A stretch of 64,000 bases of DNA from Burkholderiales bacterium (GCA_024235735.1 JACKLU010000004.1:167681-231680), one strand, 5' to 3'; positions 8,759-18,544 are shown, counted from the first letter of the stretch. Notes: a model not told the origin generated them from the sequence alone. Translations and numbers: made by a program.

Positions 8759-9031
8759 ATGAACAAATCCGAACTTATAGATGCAATTGCGAAGTCTGCA
8801 AATATTTCAAAAGCCGCGGCGGGTAGCGCGCTGGATGGGACAATTTCTGCTATAACGGCTGCGCTTAAAAAGAACGATACTGTAACGCTGGTCGGATTTG
8901 GAACATTTAAAGTTGGTAAAAGAGCTGCGCGCACGGGCCGTAACCCACGAACAGGCGAGGAAATCAAAATTAAAGCAGCAAAAGTTCCTAAATTTAGTGC
9001 TGGTAAAGCACTTAAAAATGCAGTAAACTAG
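8759..9031 (+). CDS. hupB: HU-family DNA-binding protein
   Basis: Nucleoid-associated protein of 90 residues that binds and bends DNA as a dimer. Seen: MNKSELIDAIA start, GFGTFKVGKRAARTGRNPRTGEEI with the DNA-arm motif, and the PKFSAGKALKNAVN end. The ATG at 8759 is preceded by a strong AAAGGGGA ribosome-binding site; the reading frame upstream (from 8702) is not family sequence. It is followed by two tRNA genes and ppiD, the order found in many betaproteobacteria. Confidence 0.97.
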   Translation: MNKSELIDAIAKSANISKAAAGSALDGTISAITAALKKNDTVTLVGFGTFKVGKRAARTGRNPRTGEEIKIKAAKVPKFSAGKALKNAVN

Positions 9032-9047
9032 CGGGCTTTAGAAAACT

Positions 9048-9123
9048 GGGTGCTTAGCTCAGCTGGTAGAGCGTCGCCCTTACAAGGCGAATGTCGGCGG
9101 TTCGATCCCGTCAGCACCCACCA
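9048..9123 (+). tRNA. tRNA-Val (anticodon TAC)
   Basis: Full cloverleaf with 7-bp acceptor stem GGGTGCT/AGCACCC, D arm TAGCTCAGCTGGTAGAGC-like, anticodon TAC at 9081-9083 in the loop CTTACAA, T arm GGTTCGATCC, discriminator A and encoded CCA at 9121-9123. Confidence 0.97.
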
Positions 9124-9154
9124 GCAAAGCAACAAACAAGTTAATCGCTAGCAA

Positions 9155-9231
9155 GGAGTGGTAGTTCAGTTGGTTAGAATACCGGCCTGTCACGCCGGGG
9201 GTCGCGGGTTCGAGTCCCGTCCACTCCGCCA
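9155..9231 (+). tRNA. tRNA-Asp (anticodon GTC)
   Basis: Full cloverleaf with acceptor stem GGAGTGG/CCACTCC, anticodon GTC at 9189-9191 in the loop CTGTCAC, T loop GTTCGAGTC, discriminator G and encoded CCA at 9229-9231. It lies 31 bases after tRNA-Val and is probably processed from the same transcript. Confidence 0.97.
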
Positions 9232-9432
9232 ACATTTCGTAGCATCTTTTGCTTCAGTGAGATTAGTTTGTTACTAAACTTCCATAGTGATCCTCCTAAG
9301 AAGAAAAGATGTCATGCAACGAAGATGATCGGAATCACGTTGCTTAGCGTTATCGTTGTTTGTGTCTAAGATTTATCCTTTCCCGCTTTATTCTGTTCCT
9401 TTTTCTAATTGTTAACTTCGGATTATTAGACT

Positions 9433-11316
9433 GTGTTTGATTTTGTCAATCGTAAAAAGCGAATCGTTCAGATTGTTCTGTTTTTGGCTGTTTTGCCATT
9501 TATGTTCTGGGGAGTACAGTCTTACCGCAGTGATGGCAGCGAGGGTTATGTTGCCATTGTTGATGGCGATGAGATTAAGCGTCGAGAGTTTGAGCAAGCG
9601 CTGCGTGATCATCAATCAAGGATTCGTGCCATGTTTGGTGGTAATTTTGACAGTGCGATGCTTGACAGTTATGAAATTAAGGACTCCGTGCTTGAACGAT
9701 TGATTCAGCAGCGCTTGCTGTTTAGAGAGGCAGTCAGTAACGGCTTTACCGTTCTTGATTCGCATTTGATCAATGAAATAAAACAGATATCAGACTTTCA
9801 GGTCGATAACAATTTTTCCAAAAAACAGTATGAAACACTTTTGCGGAATAATGGACTGAATCCGTTAGATTTTGAAGCAGGCAAACGCCAGGAGTTGTTA
9901 TTGGAGCAACTACTCGATGGCTACAGTGAAAACAATTTTGTTTCAAGTAGTGCGGTGGGCAAATTTCTGTATTTAAGCGAAGTGCAGCGGGAAATCAGTC
10001 AAAAGAAAATCCAGTCAGAAGATTTTCTGGCTGAAATAGAGCCGACTGAGGATCAGATCGTGGCCTACTATAATGATCATCAAGCAGATTTTTATCTACC
10101 AGAGCGCGTTCGTGTTGAATATATTGTTCTGTCTTTTGATGCGCTTGCTGACAATGAAGTCCTCAGTGAGGAAGCTGTGCTGAATTATTATCAAACGCAT
10201 CAGCAGGAATTCGGCCAGGCTGAAGAACGCAAGGCAAGTCATATTCTGATTTCTGTTTCAGCTGCGGCTGCAGAAGAAGAAAAAAAGCAGGCGCTTGAAA
10301 AAGCGGAAGATATGCTGGAGCAGGTGCGGCAGGAGCCGGAACGTTTTGCTGCGCTGGCGGAAGAATATTCGGATGATCCGGGTTCGGCAAGCCAGGGCGG
10401 GGATATGGGTTTCTTTGGCCGTGGTGGTATTAGGGATAAAGCTTTCGAAGAAGCCATTTTTGATATGCAGCCGGGAGAAATTCGCGGTCCTGTTGAAACT
10501 GACTTCGGCTATCACATCATTCAGTTAACTGAAATTAAAGAAGCCACGACTGCGGATCTCGACAAGGTTCGGAATCAAATTGAGAAAAATTTGAAAATGG
10601 AAATGGTCGGCAGTATTTTTGGTGAAGCTGTCGAAGATTTCGGTAATACCGTGTACGAACAAAATGATAGCTTGCAACCAGCGGCAGATAAATTTGAATT
10701 GACAGTGCAGCAAAGCGAATGGATAACGAGAAATTCGGCTGAACCTGCCATTCTTCAGAATCCGGAGCTATTGGCGGCGATTTTTTCTGACGATGCAATT
10801 TTGAAGAAGCATAACACTAATAGCATTGAAGTGGCGCCGAATACGTTTATTTCTGCGCGGATTCTTGAGCATCGACCAGAGACATCGCAATCATTGTCGA
10901 TTGTCAGCGGTGAAATTGTCGAGCGACTTAAGAAACAACTGGCGGTGGAAAAGGCGCTTAAGCGTGGTGAGGAGATACTTGCCGAGCTAGTATCAGGCGA
11001 GGCTGATACGATTGAGTGGGGTGAATCTAAACGGGTATCTTACATGCAATCACAAGATCTCAATCCGGGGACAATACGCGAGATTTTCAAGACCGATGTC
11101 AGTACCCTGCCTGCGTATGTCGGTATTGCAGATCCCCAGGGCGGGTATAGTTTGATTCGAATCAGCAAGATCGTTGAGCCTGAAGCTGTTGCTGAAGATA
11201 ATCGCACGAATTTCAACAGACAACTGCAGCAAATGATGGCGCAGGAAGAAACCGCAGCGTACTTGAACGGTCTGCGGCAGCGTTATGAAGTGGTCGTTAA
11301 ACGGGATAGTTATTAA
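9433..11316 (+). CDS. ppiD: Peptidyl-prolyl isomerase PpiD, periplasmic folding factor
   Basis: Inner-membrane anchored periplasmic chaperone/isomerase that meets proteins leaving the Sec translocon. 627 residues from a GTG start. Seen: one N-terminal transmembrane helix (about 11-29, with FWGVQSY after it), SurA-type N-terminal chaperone region (about 37-240), a parvulin domain (about 264-365) with KASHILISV, YSDDPGSASQGGDMGFFGRGG and FGYHIIQLTEI, and a second SurA-like region after it. Position downstream of hupB and the tRNAs matches E. coli and betaproteobacterial hupB-ppiD order. An intrinsic terminator follows at 11326. Confidence 0.95.
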   Translation: MFDFVNRKKRIVQIVLFLAVLPFMFWGVQSYRSDGSEGYVAIVDGDEIKRREFEQALRDHQSRIRAMFGGNFDSAMLDSYEIKDSVLERLIQQRLLFREAVSNGFTVLDSHLINEIKQISDFQVDNNFSKKQYETLLRNNGLNPLDFEAGKRQELLLEQLLDGYSENNFVSSSAVGKFLYLSEVQREISQKKIQSEDFLAEIEPTEDQIVAYYNDHQADFYLPERVRVEYIVLSFDALADNEVLSEEAVLNYYQTHQQEFGQAEERKASHILISVSAAAAEEEKKQALEKAEDMLEQVRQEPERFAALAEEYSDDPGSASQGGDMGFFGRGGIRDKAFEEAIFDMQPGEIRGPVETDFGYHIIQLTEIKEATTADLDKVRNQIEKNLKMEMVGSIFGEAVEDFGNTVYEQNDSLQPAADKFELTVQQSEWITRNSAEPAILQNPELLAAIFSDDAILKKHNTNSIEVAPNTFISARILEHRPETSQSLSIVSGEIVERLKKQLAVEKALKRGEEILAELVSGEADTIEWGESKRVSYMQSQDLNPGTIREIFKTDVSTLPAYVGIADPQGGYSLIRISKIVEPEAVAEDNRTNFNRQLQQMMAQEETAAYLNGLRQRYEVVVKRDSY

Positions 11317-11325
11317 TGAGTATGT

Positions 11326-11381
11326 TATCAGGTATCCTGCGATTTATTTTTAGTCCCGTTGTTTGATACCTGATAGTTTTT
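11326..11381 (+). terminator. Intrinsic terminator after ppiD
   Basis: An 11-bp perfect inverted repeat, TATCAGGTATC at 11326-11336 and GATACCTGATA at 11365-11375, is followed by a T-run (GTTTTTG). The loop is long (28 bases). It sits between the convergent ppiD and fabI genes and could work for both strands. Confidence 0.55.
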
Positions 11382-11395
11382 GTATACGATTCGTG

Positions 11396-12181
11396 TTAGT
11401 CGGGCAGACTGAACGCTACCGTATTAAAACCGGCGTCAACATAGGTGATTTCACCCGTAATTCCACTGGCCAGATCACTGCATAAAAAGGCGGCCGCGTT
11501 GCCGACTTCATCGATAGTGACATTACGTCGGAGTGGTGAAACGTGTTCAGTGTATCCCAGCAGTTTTCCAAAATTTCCAATGCCTGCCGCGGCAAGCGTT
11601 TTGATCGGTCCGGCCGATATGGCATTGACGCGTATCCCTTTCGGGCCAAGGCTGGAGGCCATGAAACGTACATTGGCTTCCAAGCTCGCTTTTGCCAGAC
11701 CCATGACATTGTAATTCGGCATCACGCGCACAGCGCCAAGATAGCTGAGTGTCAATAATGCGGCATTTCTATTTTCCATGAGCGGTAATCCTGCTTTTGC
11801 GAGTGCGGCAAAACTGTATGCGCTGATATCATGGGCGATGCGGAAAGCATCCCGGTTGACACTTTCCAAATAGTCGCCTGTCAATGCTTCGCGTGGCGCG
11901 AAAGCGATGGAATGAATGATGCAATCCAGACCGTCCCAATGCTTTTGTAAAGTTTCAAAGCACTGCGTAATTTCGTTGTCGCTGGCGACATTACAGGGAA
12001 ATAATAATTCACTCTCAAATTCAGTGGCCAGCTTCTCAATTCTGCCGCGTAGCTCTGCATCCTGATAAGTAAATGCAAGCGATGCGCCTTCACGTTTCAT
12101 TGCTTTGGCAATGCCGTAAGCAATGGAGCGATTACTGAGTAGTCCGGTAATGAGGACGCGTTTGTTATCAAGAAATCCCAT
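11396..12181 (-). CDS. fabI: Enoyl-[acyl-carrier-protein] reductase (NADH)
   Basis: Last step of each fatty-acid elongation cycle: reduces trans-2-enoyl-ACP with NADH. Atypical short-chain dehydrogenase of 261 residues. Seen: nucleotide-binding GLLSNRSIAYGIAKAM near residues 13-28, SIAFAPREALTGDY, the catalytic Tyr-x6-Lys signature YNVMGLAK around residues 156-163, and the AGPIKTLAAAGI loop close to the substrate. ATG start. Monocistronic in this view; target family of triclosan and isoniazid-like drugs by established knowledge. Confidence 0.97.
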   Translation of the reverse strand: MGFLDNKRVLITGLLSNRSIAYGIAKAMKREGASLAFTYQDAELRGRIEKLATEFESELLFPCNVASDNEITQCFETLQKHWDGLDCIIHSIAFAPREALTGDYLESVNRDAFRIAHDISAYSFAALAKAGLPLMENRNAALLTLSYLGAVRVMPNYNVMGLAKASLEANVRFMASSLGPKGIRVNAISAGPIKTLAAAGIGNFGKLLGYTEHVSPLRRNVTIDEVGNAAAFLCSDLASGITGEITYVDAGFNTVAFSLPD

Positions 12182-12429
12182 AAAATGTCCTTGTAAAATT
12201 TTTTGTAATCATGAATTATAGCCGAAGCGAATAGACAGTTGAACGCGGTTGGTTTAAAACAGTTTGTCGGTGAATAGCTTATTCTGATCTCGCCGGTAAT
12301 TCGGATTGCGACCAATGTCTTTTTTTGAGCCGTGTGTGGCGAAATATCCTGTATGTAAATGTATGTAAACGATCACAAGTTTCGCAGAAAGGGCAGGGAA
12401 ATAATAACTTGTTAAATCTTGTTGCAAGA

Positions 12430-14643
12430 ATGATAAAAAGAATCGGTGCTGTCTTGTTGATCTACGCTGTGATCCCTATTCTCACGGGATGCGGAGATCC
12501 AACTGTCTGGAATAATCCTCACCCCGCATCGGAATCAGGTCAAAACATTCTCTACAGCGTTTTTACAGAGCGTCCCAAGCATCTGGATCCGGTGCAGTCG
12601 TATAGCAGCAACGAAATACAATTTACCGCGCAGATATATCAGCCGCCATTGCAATACCACTACTTGAAACGGCCTTTTACTTTAATTCCAGGCACAGCTG
12701 TTGACCTGCCGAAAGTTACTTATTATGACTTGAACGATCAACCGGTGTCTGATGGTGCTGCAACTGATGGCATTGCCTATACACAATATGAAGTCTCAAT
12801 TAAACCGGGTATCTTTTATCAGCCTCATCCGGCCTTTGCAAAGAGTGCGCAAGGAGACTGGCTGTATCATCAATTAAATGACCAAGATCTCGCCGTGGTT
12901 TATAAATTGTCGGATTTTGCCATAATGGATACGCGCGAACTGACCGCGTATGACTACGTTTATCAAATCAAGCGTCTCGCACATCCCAAGTTGCATTCCC
13001 CGATTTACGGATTGATGGCGGATTACATTGTCGGTCTGCGCGATTATGCAGCAGAACTCAGAAATGCGCAGCGTTCACCCGAAGGGCAAGCATTTCTGGA
13101 TTTGCGTGAATATTTTTTGAGTGGGGTCGGGGTCATTGATGACTATACTTATTACATAAGAATTCGTGGTAAATACCCGCAGTTTATCTATTGGTTGGCA
13201 ATGCCATTTTTCTCGCCCATACCATGGGAAGCTGATTTGTTTTATTCTCAAAAAGGGCTGATTGAAAAGAATATTACGTTGGACTGGTATCCTGTGGGCA
13301 CCGGTCCTTATATGCTGACAGAGAATAATCCGAATTTGCGCATGGTGCTGGAAAGAAATCCGAATTTTTATGGTGAATTCTATCCGGAAGAAGGTATGCC
13401 GGGCGATCTGGAAAGTGGATTGTTAAATGATGCCGGAAAAGCTATACCTTTCATAGACAAAATAGTCTTTGCACGTGAAAGAGAGGGCATTCCACGTTGG
13501 AATAAATTTTTGCAAGGCTACTATGATGCGTCTGGTATTGGTTCGGATAGTTTTGATCAGGCCGTGCAGTTGGTCGGACAAGGTGAAGCAACTGTAACAG
13601 ACGAAATGGCAGAGCAAGGTATTAGACTCGAAACCACCGTGGCAGTGTCAACATTTTATATCGGATTCAACATGCTTGATCCTGTTGTGGGTGGAACCGG
13701 GGAGAAGGGTCGGGAATCTGCGCGCAAGCTCAGGCAGGCTATATCTGTCGCTGTGGATTATGAGGAATATATTTCCATTTTTGCTAATGGAAGAGGGTTG
13801 TCTGCACATGGTCCGATTGCGCCTGGAGTTCCCGGGTATCGATCGGGTAAAGCGGGTATGAATCCGGTGGTCTATGAGTGGGTGGATGGCGAAGCAAAGC
13901 GTAAATCTCTACAGGTTGCCCGAAAATTGATGGCTGAGGCAGGTTATCCCAATGGTATTGATCGTAAAACAGGATCTCCGTTGACATTATATTTTGATGT
14001 CGTCGCTCGCAGTACGGAGGACAGGTCGATGTTGGACTGGATGCGCAAGCAGTTTCAAAAATTAAATATACAACTGGTGGTCAGGAGTACAGACTATAAT
14101 CGCTTTCAGGATAAAATCCGCAAAGGTAATGCGCAGATATTTGAATGGGGTTGGCATGCCGACTACCCGGATCCGGAGAATTTTCTTTTTTTGCTGTATG
14201 GACCGCAACGAAAAGCGAATAATAGCAGTGGGAGTTCTGCCAATAATGCGGCCAATTATGAAAATGCTGAATACGATCGTCTGTTTGAACAGATGAAAGA
14301 CATGGACAACGGTATTCTAAGGCAGCAAATTATCGATCGAATGGTGAATATACTGCGTCATGATTCACCTTGGTTATGGGGATATCACCCGAAGGATTAT
14401 GGGCTTTACCACACGTGGTTCAACAATGTAAAACCCAACAGAATATCGAATAATAATATGAAATATTACCGTATCGATTCATTGCTGAGAGAGCAAAAAC
14501 GACGCGAATGGAATGCGCCTGTTTTGTGGCCAATTACGCTGTTGTTTCTCTCGCTGATGGGCGGCTTATGGCCTGCCGTACATGCTTTCCGCAGACATGA
14601 AAAGAGTGCTGCGATCAAGAGTGATGCGTCATCGCTGATTTGA
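12430..14643 (+). CDS. ABC transporter substrate-binding lipoprotein, oligopeptide type (SBP_bac_5), with C-terminal membrane segment
   Basis: About 737 residues. Start chosen at ATG 12430 because it opens a clean lipoprotein signal (IKRIGAVLLIYAVIPILTGC, Cys 20); an in-frame TTG lies at 12325 but adds a non-signal-like leader. The rest is a family 5 extracellular solute-binding protein: LYSVFTERPKHLDPVQSYSS near the start, PVGTGPYMLTENNPN, LRQAISVAVDYEEYI and HADYPDPENFLFLLYG. Unusual: the protein ends in a hydrophobic segment (about residues 692-712) followed by a charged tail, so it may be fixed to the membrane at both ends. The permease gene follows after 19 bases. Substrate unknown; peptides or another oligomer are possible. 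Confidence 0.88.
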   Translation: MIKRIGAVLLIYAVIPILTGCGDPTVWNNPHPASESGQNILYSVFTERPKHLDPVQSYSSNEIQFTAQIYQPPLQYHYLKRPFTLIPGTAVDLPKVTYYDLNDQPVSDGAATDGIAYTQYEVSIKPGIFYQPHPAFAKSAQGDWLYHQLNDQDLAVVYKLSDFAIMDTRELTAYDYVYQIKRLAHPKLHSPIYGLMADYIVGLRDYAAELRNAQRSPEGQAFLDLREYFLSGVGVIDDYTYYIRIRGKYPQFIYWLAMPFFSPIPWEADLFYSQKGLIEKNITLDWYPVGTGPYMLTENNPNLRMVLERNPNFYGEFYPEEGMPGDLESGLLNDAGKAIPFIDKIVFAREREGIPRWNKFLQGYYDASGIGSDSFDQAVQLVGQGEATVTDEMAEQGIRLETTVAVSTFYIGFNMLDPVVGGTGEKGRESARKLRQAISVAVDYEEYISIFANGRGLSAHGPIAPGVPGYRSGKAGMNPVVYEWVDGEAKRKSLQVARKLMAEAGYPNGIDRKTGSPLTLYFDVVARSTEDRSMLDWMRKQFQKLNIQLVVRSTDYNRFQDKIRKGNAQIFEWGWHADYPDPENFLFLLYGPQRKANNSSGSSANNAANYENAEYDRLFEQMKDMDNGILRQQIIDRMVNILRHDSPWLWGYHPKDYGLYHTWFNNVKPNRISNNNMKYYRIDSLLREQKRREWNAPVLWPITLLFLSLMGGLWPAVHAFRRHEKSAAIKSDASSLI

Positions 14644-14662
14644 GACAAAATGTAACGCAATC

Positions 14663-15640
14663 ATGCTGACATATATTGTTCGGCGCATTTTATATGCGAT
14701 CCCAATTCTGATCGGTGTAAATCTCATCACATTCATGTTGTTTTTTGTTGTGAATACGCCGGATGATATGGCGCGTATGCAACTCGGCGCAAAGTATGTC
14801 ACGCCAGAAGCCATCGAAAATTGGAAAATCGAACGTGGGTACGACAAGCCGCTGGTATTAAATGAAAATAAGGATGGATGGAAAAAATTTACTGAAACTA
14901 TTTTTTTTGAGAAATCGATTGCAATGTTTGTTTTCGATTTTGGACAATCAGACGATGGACGCGATATAGGATTTGAAATCAGATCGCGCATGTTGCCAAG
15001 TCTGGCCATTGCCTTGCCAGTGTTTGTATTAGGATTGGCGGTTTACATTACATGTGCCTTGACCATGGTTTTTTTTCGGACCACATATATCGATTTCTGG
15101 GGATTGGTTCTGTGCGTGGCATTAATGTCAATATCCGGTTTGTTTTATATTATTGCCGGTCAGTTTTTGATGGGCAAGTTATGGCATTTAGTGCCCATTT
15201 CAGGATTTGGAACCGGACTGGATGTAATCAAGTTTCTGGTTTTGCCTGTTATCATCGGTGTTGTCAGTAGTGCGGGCGCCAATACGCGCTGGTATAGAAC
15301 GATATTTTTAGAAGAAATGGGCAAGGAGTATGTACGTACGGCCAGAGCAAAAGGATTGAGTGAGCATCTTGTACTTTTTCGGCATGTGCTCAAAAATGCG
15401 TTGATACCGATACTTACGGGAGCAGTTGTTGTTGTGCCGTTATTATTTCTTGGCAGTTTGATCGTGGAATCTTTTTTTGGTATTCCTGGTCTTGGTAGTT
15501 ACACCATTGACGCAATAAATTCGCAGGATTTTGCTGTTGTCAGAGCAATGGTGTTCCTGGGATCTGTGTTATATATCGTTGGACTGATACTAACTGATGT
15601 ATCATATACCTTTGTTGATCCAAGAATACGTTTGCGCTGA
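14663..15640 (+). CDS. ABC transporter permease, OppB/DppB family
   Basis: Inner-membrane permease subunit of 325 residues. Seen: MLTYIVRRILYAIPILIGVNLITF start typical of OppB/DppB, about six hydrophobic segments, and the cytoplasmic EAA loop YVRTARAKGLSEHLVLFRHVLKNALIPI that docks to the ATPase, then VESFFGIPGLG and VDPRIRLR at the end. It pairs with the binding protein just upstream. The partner permease (OppC type) and the ATPases are not here: the next features are tRNA genes. Confidence 0.93.
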   Translation: MLTYIVRRILYAIPILIGVNLITFMLFFVVNTPDDMARMQLGAKYVTPEAIENWKIERGYDKPLVLNENKDGWKKFTETIFFEKSIAMFVFDFGQSDDGRDIGFEIRSRMLPSLAIALPVFVLGLAVYITCALTMVFFRTTYIDFWGLVLCVALMSISGLFYIIAGQFLMGKLWHLVPISGFGTGLDVIKFLVLPVIIGVVSSAGANTRWYRTIFLEEMGKEYVRTARAKGLSEHLVLFRHVLKNALIPILTGAVVVVPLLFLGSLIVESFFGIPGLGSYTIDAINSQDFAVVRAMVFLGSVLYIVGLILTDVSYTFVDPRIRLR

Positions 15641-15764
15641 AATTCTGGAATGATTTGCAGTTGCAGTGTTCGTCATTAATTATTATTGGCATGCAGGTGA
15701 TAGTAATTCATAAATAAGTAATTGACTTATTGTTGCGATATATTCATAATCACCGGTTTCGTTT

Positions 15765-15850
<86 letters not shown>

Positions 15851-15947
15851 TATTGAGATCGGTAGCAGAGAGAGAGTTTTTGAACAGATTGGAAGGTCGT
15901 TTCGCGTAAATGATTATGTGATGGGGCTGACTTCTTTTTGAATATGT

Positions 15948-16021
15948 GCGGGTGTAGCTCAATGGTAGAGCAGAAGCCTTCCAAGCTTACGATGAGGGTT
16001 CGATTCCCTTCACCCGCTCCA
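15948..16021 (+). tRNA. tRNA-Gly (anticodon TCC)
   Basis: Acceptor stem GCGGGTG/CACCCGC, anticodon TCC at 15980-15982, T loop GTTCGATTC, discriminator T and encoded CCA at 16019-16021. Second of three tRNA genes upstream of tuf. Confidence 0.96.
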
Positions 16022-16065
16022 ATCGGAGTTGTGGGTAAAAAGTTATAAGTTTCTGAGGTATGAAT

Positions 16066-16140
<75 letters not shown>

Positions 16141-16204
16141 AGAACGAAAAGTGAATAAGTAACTGTCAAGAAGTATAGAAAAGTGTTTTAACAGGGAGCA
16201 GGTC

Positions 16205-17395
16205 ATGGCAAAGAGCAAATTTGAGCGATCAAAACCGCATGTAAACGTAGGTACGATTGGGCATGTGGATCATGGGAAGACTACATTGACGGCGGCGATC
16301 ACGACGATATTGACACAAAAATTTGGTGGTGAAGCTAAGAGTTATGCGCAGATTGATTCGGCGCCAGAGGAGCGCGCGCGGGGCATTACCATCAATACGG
16401 CGCACGTGGAATATGAAACCGATAAACGTCATTATGCTCATGTCGATTGTCCTGGTCACGCTGATTACGTAAAAAACATGATTACCGGTGCTGCGCAGAT
16501 GGATGGCGCAATTCTGGTAGTTTCGGCTGCGGATGGTCCCATGCCGCAAACGCGTGAACATATATTGCTGGCCCGTCAGGTTGGTGTGCCTTATATCATA
16601 GTATATATGAACAAGGCGGATATGGTGGACGACGCCGAATTGCTGGAGCTGGTCGAGATGGAGATACGTGAATTGCTGTCCAAGTACGATTTCCCGGGTG
16701 ACGATACGCCGATTATTGTGGGCTCTGCATTGAAGGCGCTGGAGGGTGATCAAAGTGAAATAGGCGCGCCCTCGATTTTCAAACTGGCTGAGGCGCTGGA
16801 TAGTTATATACCAGAACCGGAAAGGGCTATTGATGGAGCGTTTATTATGCCGGTTGAGGATGTGTTCTCGATATCGGGGCGTGGTACGGTCGTCACGGGG
16901 CGTGTTGAGAGAGGCATTGTTAAAGTAGGCGATGAAATAGAGATAGTTGGGCTCAAGCCGACGATCAAGACGGTTTGTACGGGCGTAGAGATGTTCCGGA
17001 AGCTTCTGGATCAGGGGCAGGCCGGTGATAACGTTGGTGTATTGCTGCGCGGTACAAAGCGTGAAGAGGTTGAGCGCGGTCAGGTATTAGCAAAGCCGGG
17101 CAGCATAGCGCCGCATACCAAATTCACCGCTGAAATTTATGTGTTAAGTAAAGATGAAGGCGGGCGTCATACGCCATTTTTCCCGGGATACCGTCCACAA
17201 TTCTATTTTAGGACAACTGATGTAACTGGAGCCATTGAGCTTCCTGCCGGAGTTGAGATGGTGATGCCGGGAGATAATGTTTCGGTGACTGTGAATTTGA
17301 TAGCGCCGATTGCAATGGAAGACGGTCTGCGATTTGCGATACGTGAAGGTGGTAGAACCGTTGGAGCGGGTGTCGTTGCTAAAGTAATTGAATAG
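16205..17395 (+). CDS. tuf: Translation elongation factor Tu
   Basis: GTPase of 396 residues that delivers aminoacyl-tRNA to the ribosome. Seen: G1 loop GHVDHGKTT (19-27), switch I RGITINTAHVEYET, G3 DCPGHADYVKNM, G4 NKADM, G5 SALKALEG, then domains 2 and 3 ending VGAGVVAKVIE. The ATG follows CAGGGAGCAGGTC, a strong ribosome-binding site. Only one tuf copy is in view; it lies between tRNA-Thr and tRNA-Trp, the tufB position. Confidence 0.99.
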   Translation: MAKSKFERSKPHVNVGTIGHVDHGKTTLTAAITTILTQKFGGEAKSYAQIDSAPEERARGITINTAHVEYETDKRHYAHVDCPGHADYVKNMITGAAQMDGAILVVSAADGPMPQTREHILLARQVGVPYIIVYMNKADMVDDAELLELVEMEIRELLSKYDFPGDDTPIIVGSALKALEGDQSEIGAPSIFKLAEALDSYIPEPERAIDGAFIMPVEDVFSISGRGTVVTGRVERGIVKVGDEIEIVGLKPTIKTVCTGVEMFRKLLDQGQAGDNVGVLLRGTKREEVERGQVLAKPGSIAPHTKFTAEIYVLSKDEGGRHTPFFPGYRPQFYFRTTDVTGAIELPAGVEMVMPGDNVSVTVNLIAPIAMEDGLRFAIREGGRTVGAGVVAKVIE

Positions 17396-17501
17396 TTAAA
17401 AGACAAACAGTTTTCCAAGTGATTCGTTGTTGGGAAAAGCTTAAAATCAGATTCAAAATTTCGTGTTCATCACAAGTCATATACTTTTTTTCGTGTTAAA
17501 A

Positions 17502-17577
17502 AGGCCAGTAGCTCAATTGGCAGAGCGTCGGTCTCCAAAACCGAAGGTTGGGGGTTCGATGCCCTCCTGGCCTGCCA
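17502..17577 (+). tRNA. tRNA-Trp (anticodon CCA)
   Basis: Acceptor stem AGGCCAG/CTGGCCT, anticodon CCA at 17535-17537 in loop CTCCAAA, T loop GTTCGATGC, discriminator G and encoded CCA at 17575-17577. It separates tuf and secE, as in most beta- and gammaproteobacteria. Confidence 0.97.
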
Positions 17578-17647
17578 TCTTTGACCGAGATATAGTTTGT
17601 GATATCTCTGTTGAATCAAAACCAAAAAGCGTTAAGGATTTCAAAGC

Positions 17648-17992
17648 GTGAATAAACTAAAGCTTGGGCTTGTATACATATTCATTTTGACCGGTGTAGT
17701 TGGCTTCACGTATTTGAGTGACAGTCCAATGGTAGTGCGCGTATTATCTGTGCTGCTGGGTCTTTCATTGGCCGCGTTTGTGGCGCGATACACCACGCAA
17801 GGGCAAGATTTTTATGCGTTTTGCAGGGAATCCTCTCAGGAAACAAGAAAGGTGGTGTGGCCAACACGTAAAGAAACGTTGCAGACTTCCGGGCTTGTGT
17901 TTGCTTTTGTTGTTGTTATGGCTTTGTTTTTGTGGCTTATTGATGCTGCGTTGATGTCTATCGTGAAGCTGACGATAGGTCAAGGCGGTTGA
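17648..17992 (+). CDS. secE: Preprotein translocase subunit SecE
   Basis: Essential small subunit of the SecYEG channel. 114 residues from GTG, with RBS AAGGAT. Seen: three hydrophobic segments (about 5-24, 30-47 and 83-108), the long form as in E. coli, and the conserved amphipathic stretch ESSQETRKVVWPTRKETLQT before the last segment. First gene of the secE-nusG-rplKAJL-rpoBC block. Confidence 0.96.
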   Translation: MNKLKLGLVYIFILTGVVGFTYLSDSPMVVRVLSVLLGLSLAAFVARYTTQGQDFYAFCRESSQETRKVVWPTRKETLQTSGLVFAFVVVMALFLWLIDAALMSIVKLTIGQGG

Positions 17993-18010
17993 TTCGGCAT
18001 TTTGAAAAAA

Positions 18011-18544
18011 ATGACTAAAAAATGGTATGTGGTTCATGCATATTCTGGTTTTGAGAAAAGTGTACAGCGCGCACTGAATGACCGCATAAACAGAGCAGGG
18101 ATGCAAGACAAGTTTGGGCAAATACTTGTTCCTGTTGAAGAAGTTGTTGAAATGAAAGGCGGTCAAAAAAATATCAGCGAGCGAAAATTCTTTCCAGGCT
18201 ATGTGCTGGTTGAGATGGAGATGTCTGACGAGACTTGGCATCTAGTAAAGAATACAGATAAGGTGACGGGGTTTGTTGGTGGGACGGTGATGAAGCCCAC
18301 ACCGATCAGTCAAAAAGAAGTTGAGGCAATCTTGCATCAAATTCAAGAAGGTATCGAAAAACCGAAACCAAAAATTCTTTTTGAGATAGGTGAGGCGGTC
18401 CGCGTAAAGGATGGTCCTTTTACAGATTTTCACGGTAGTGTGGAAGATGTTAACTATGAAAAGAACAAGCTTCGAGTTTCGGTTTCTATTTTTGGAAGAC
18501 CAACACCCGTTGAGCTGGATTTTAATCAAGTAGAAAAGTCGTAA
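18011..18544 (+). CDS. nusG: Transcription termination/antitermination protein NusG
   Basis: Binds RNA polymerase, aids Rho-dependent termination and couples transcription to the ribosome through NusE/S10. 177 residues from ATG 18011; a TTG at 18002 would add three residues and is slightly better placed from AAGGCGG, so the start is uncertain by that much. Seen: NGN domain starting KKWYVVHAYSGFEKSV and ending with FPGYVLVEM and VGG, then the KOW motif EAVRVKDGPFTDFHGSVEDV and the end VELDFNQVEK. Confidence 0.97.
   Translation: MTKKWYVVHAYSGFEKSVQRALNDRINRAGMQDKFGQILVPVEEVVEMKGGQKNISERKFFPGYVLVEMEMSDETWHLVKNTDKVTGFVGGTVMKPTPISQKEVEAILHQIQEGIEKPKPKILFEIGEAVRVKDGPFTDFHGSVEDVNYEKNKLRVSVSIFGRPTPVELDFNQVEKS

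Noticed and set aside
16229..16753. 174-codon frame opposite tuf
   Set aside because: Antisense to EF-Tu, produced by its codon bias.
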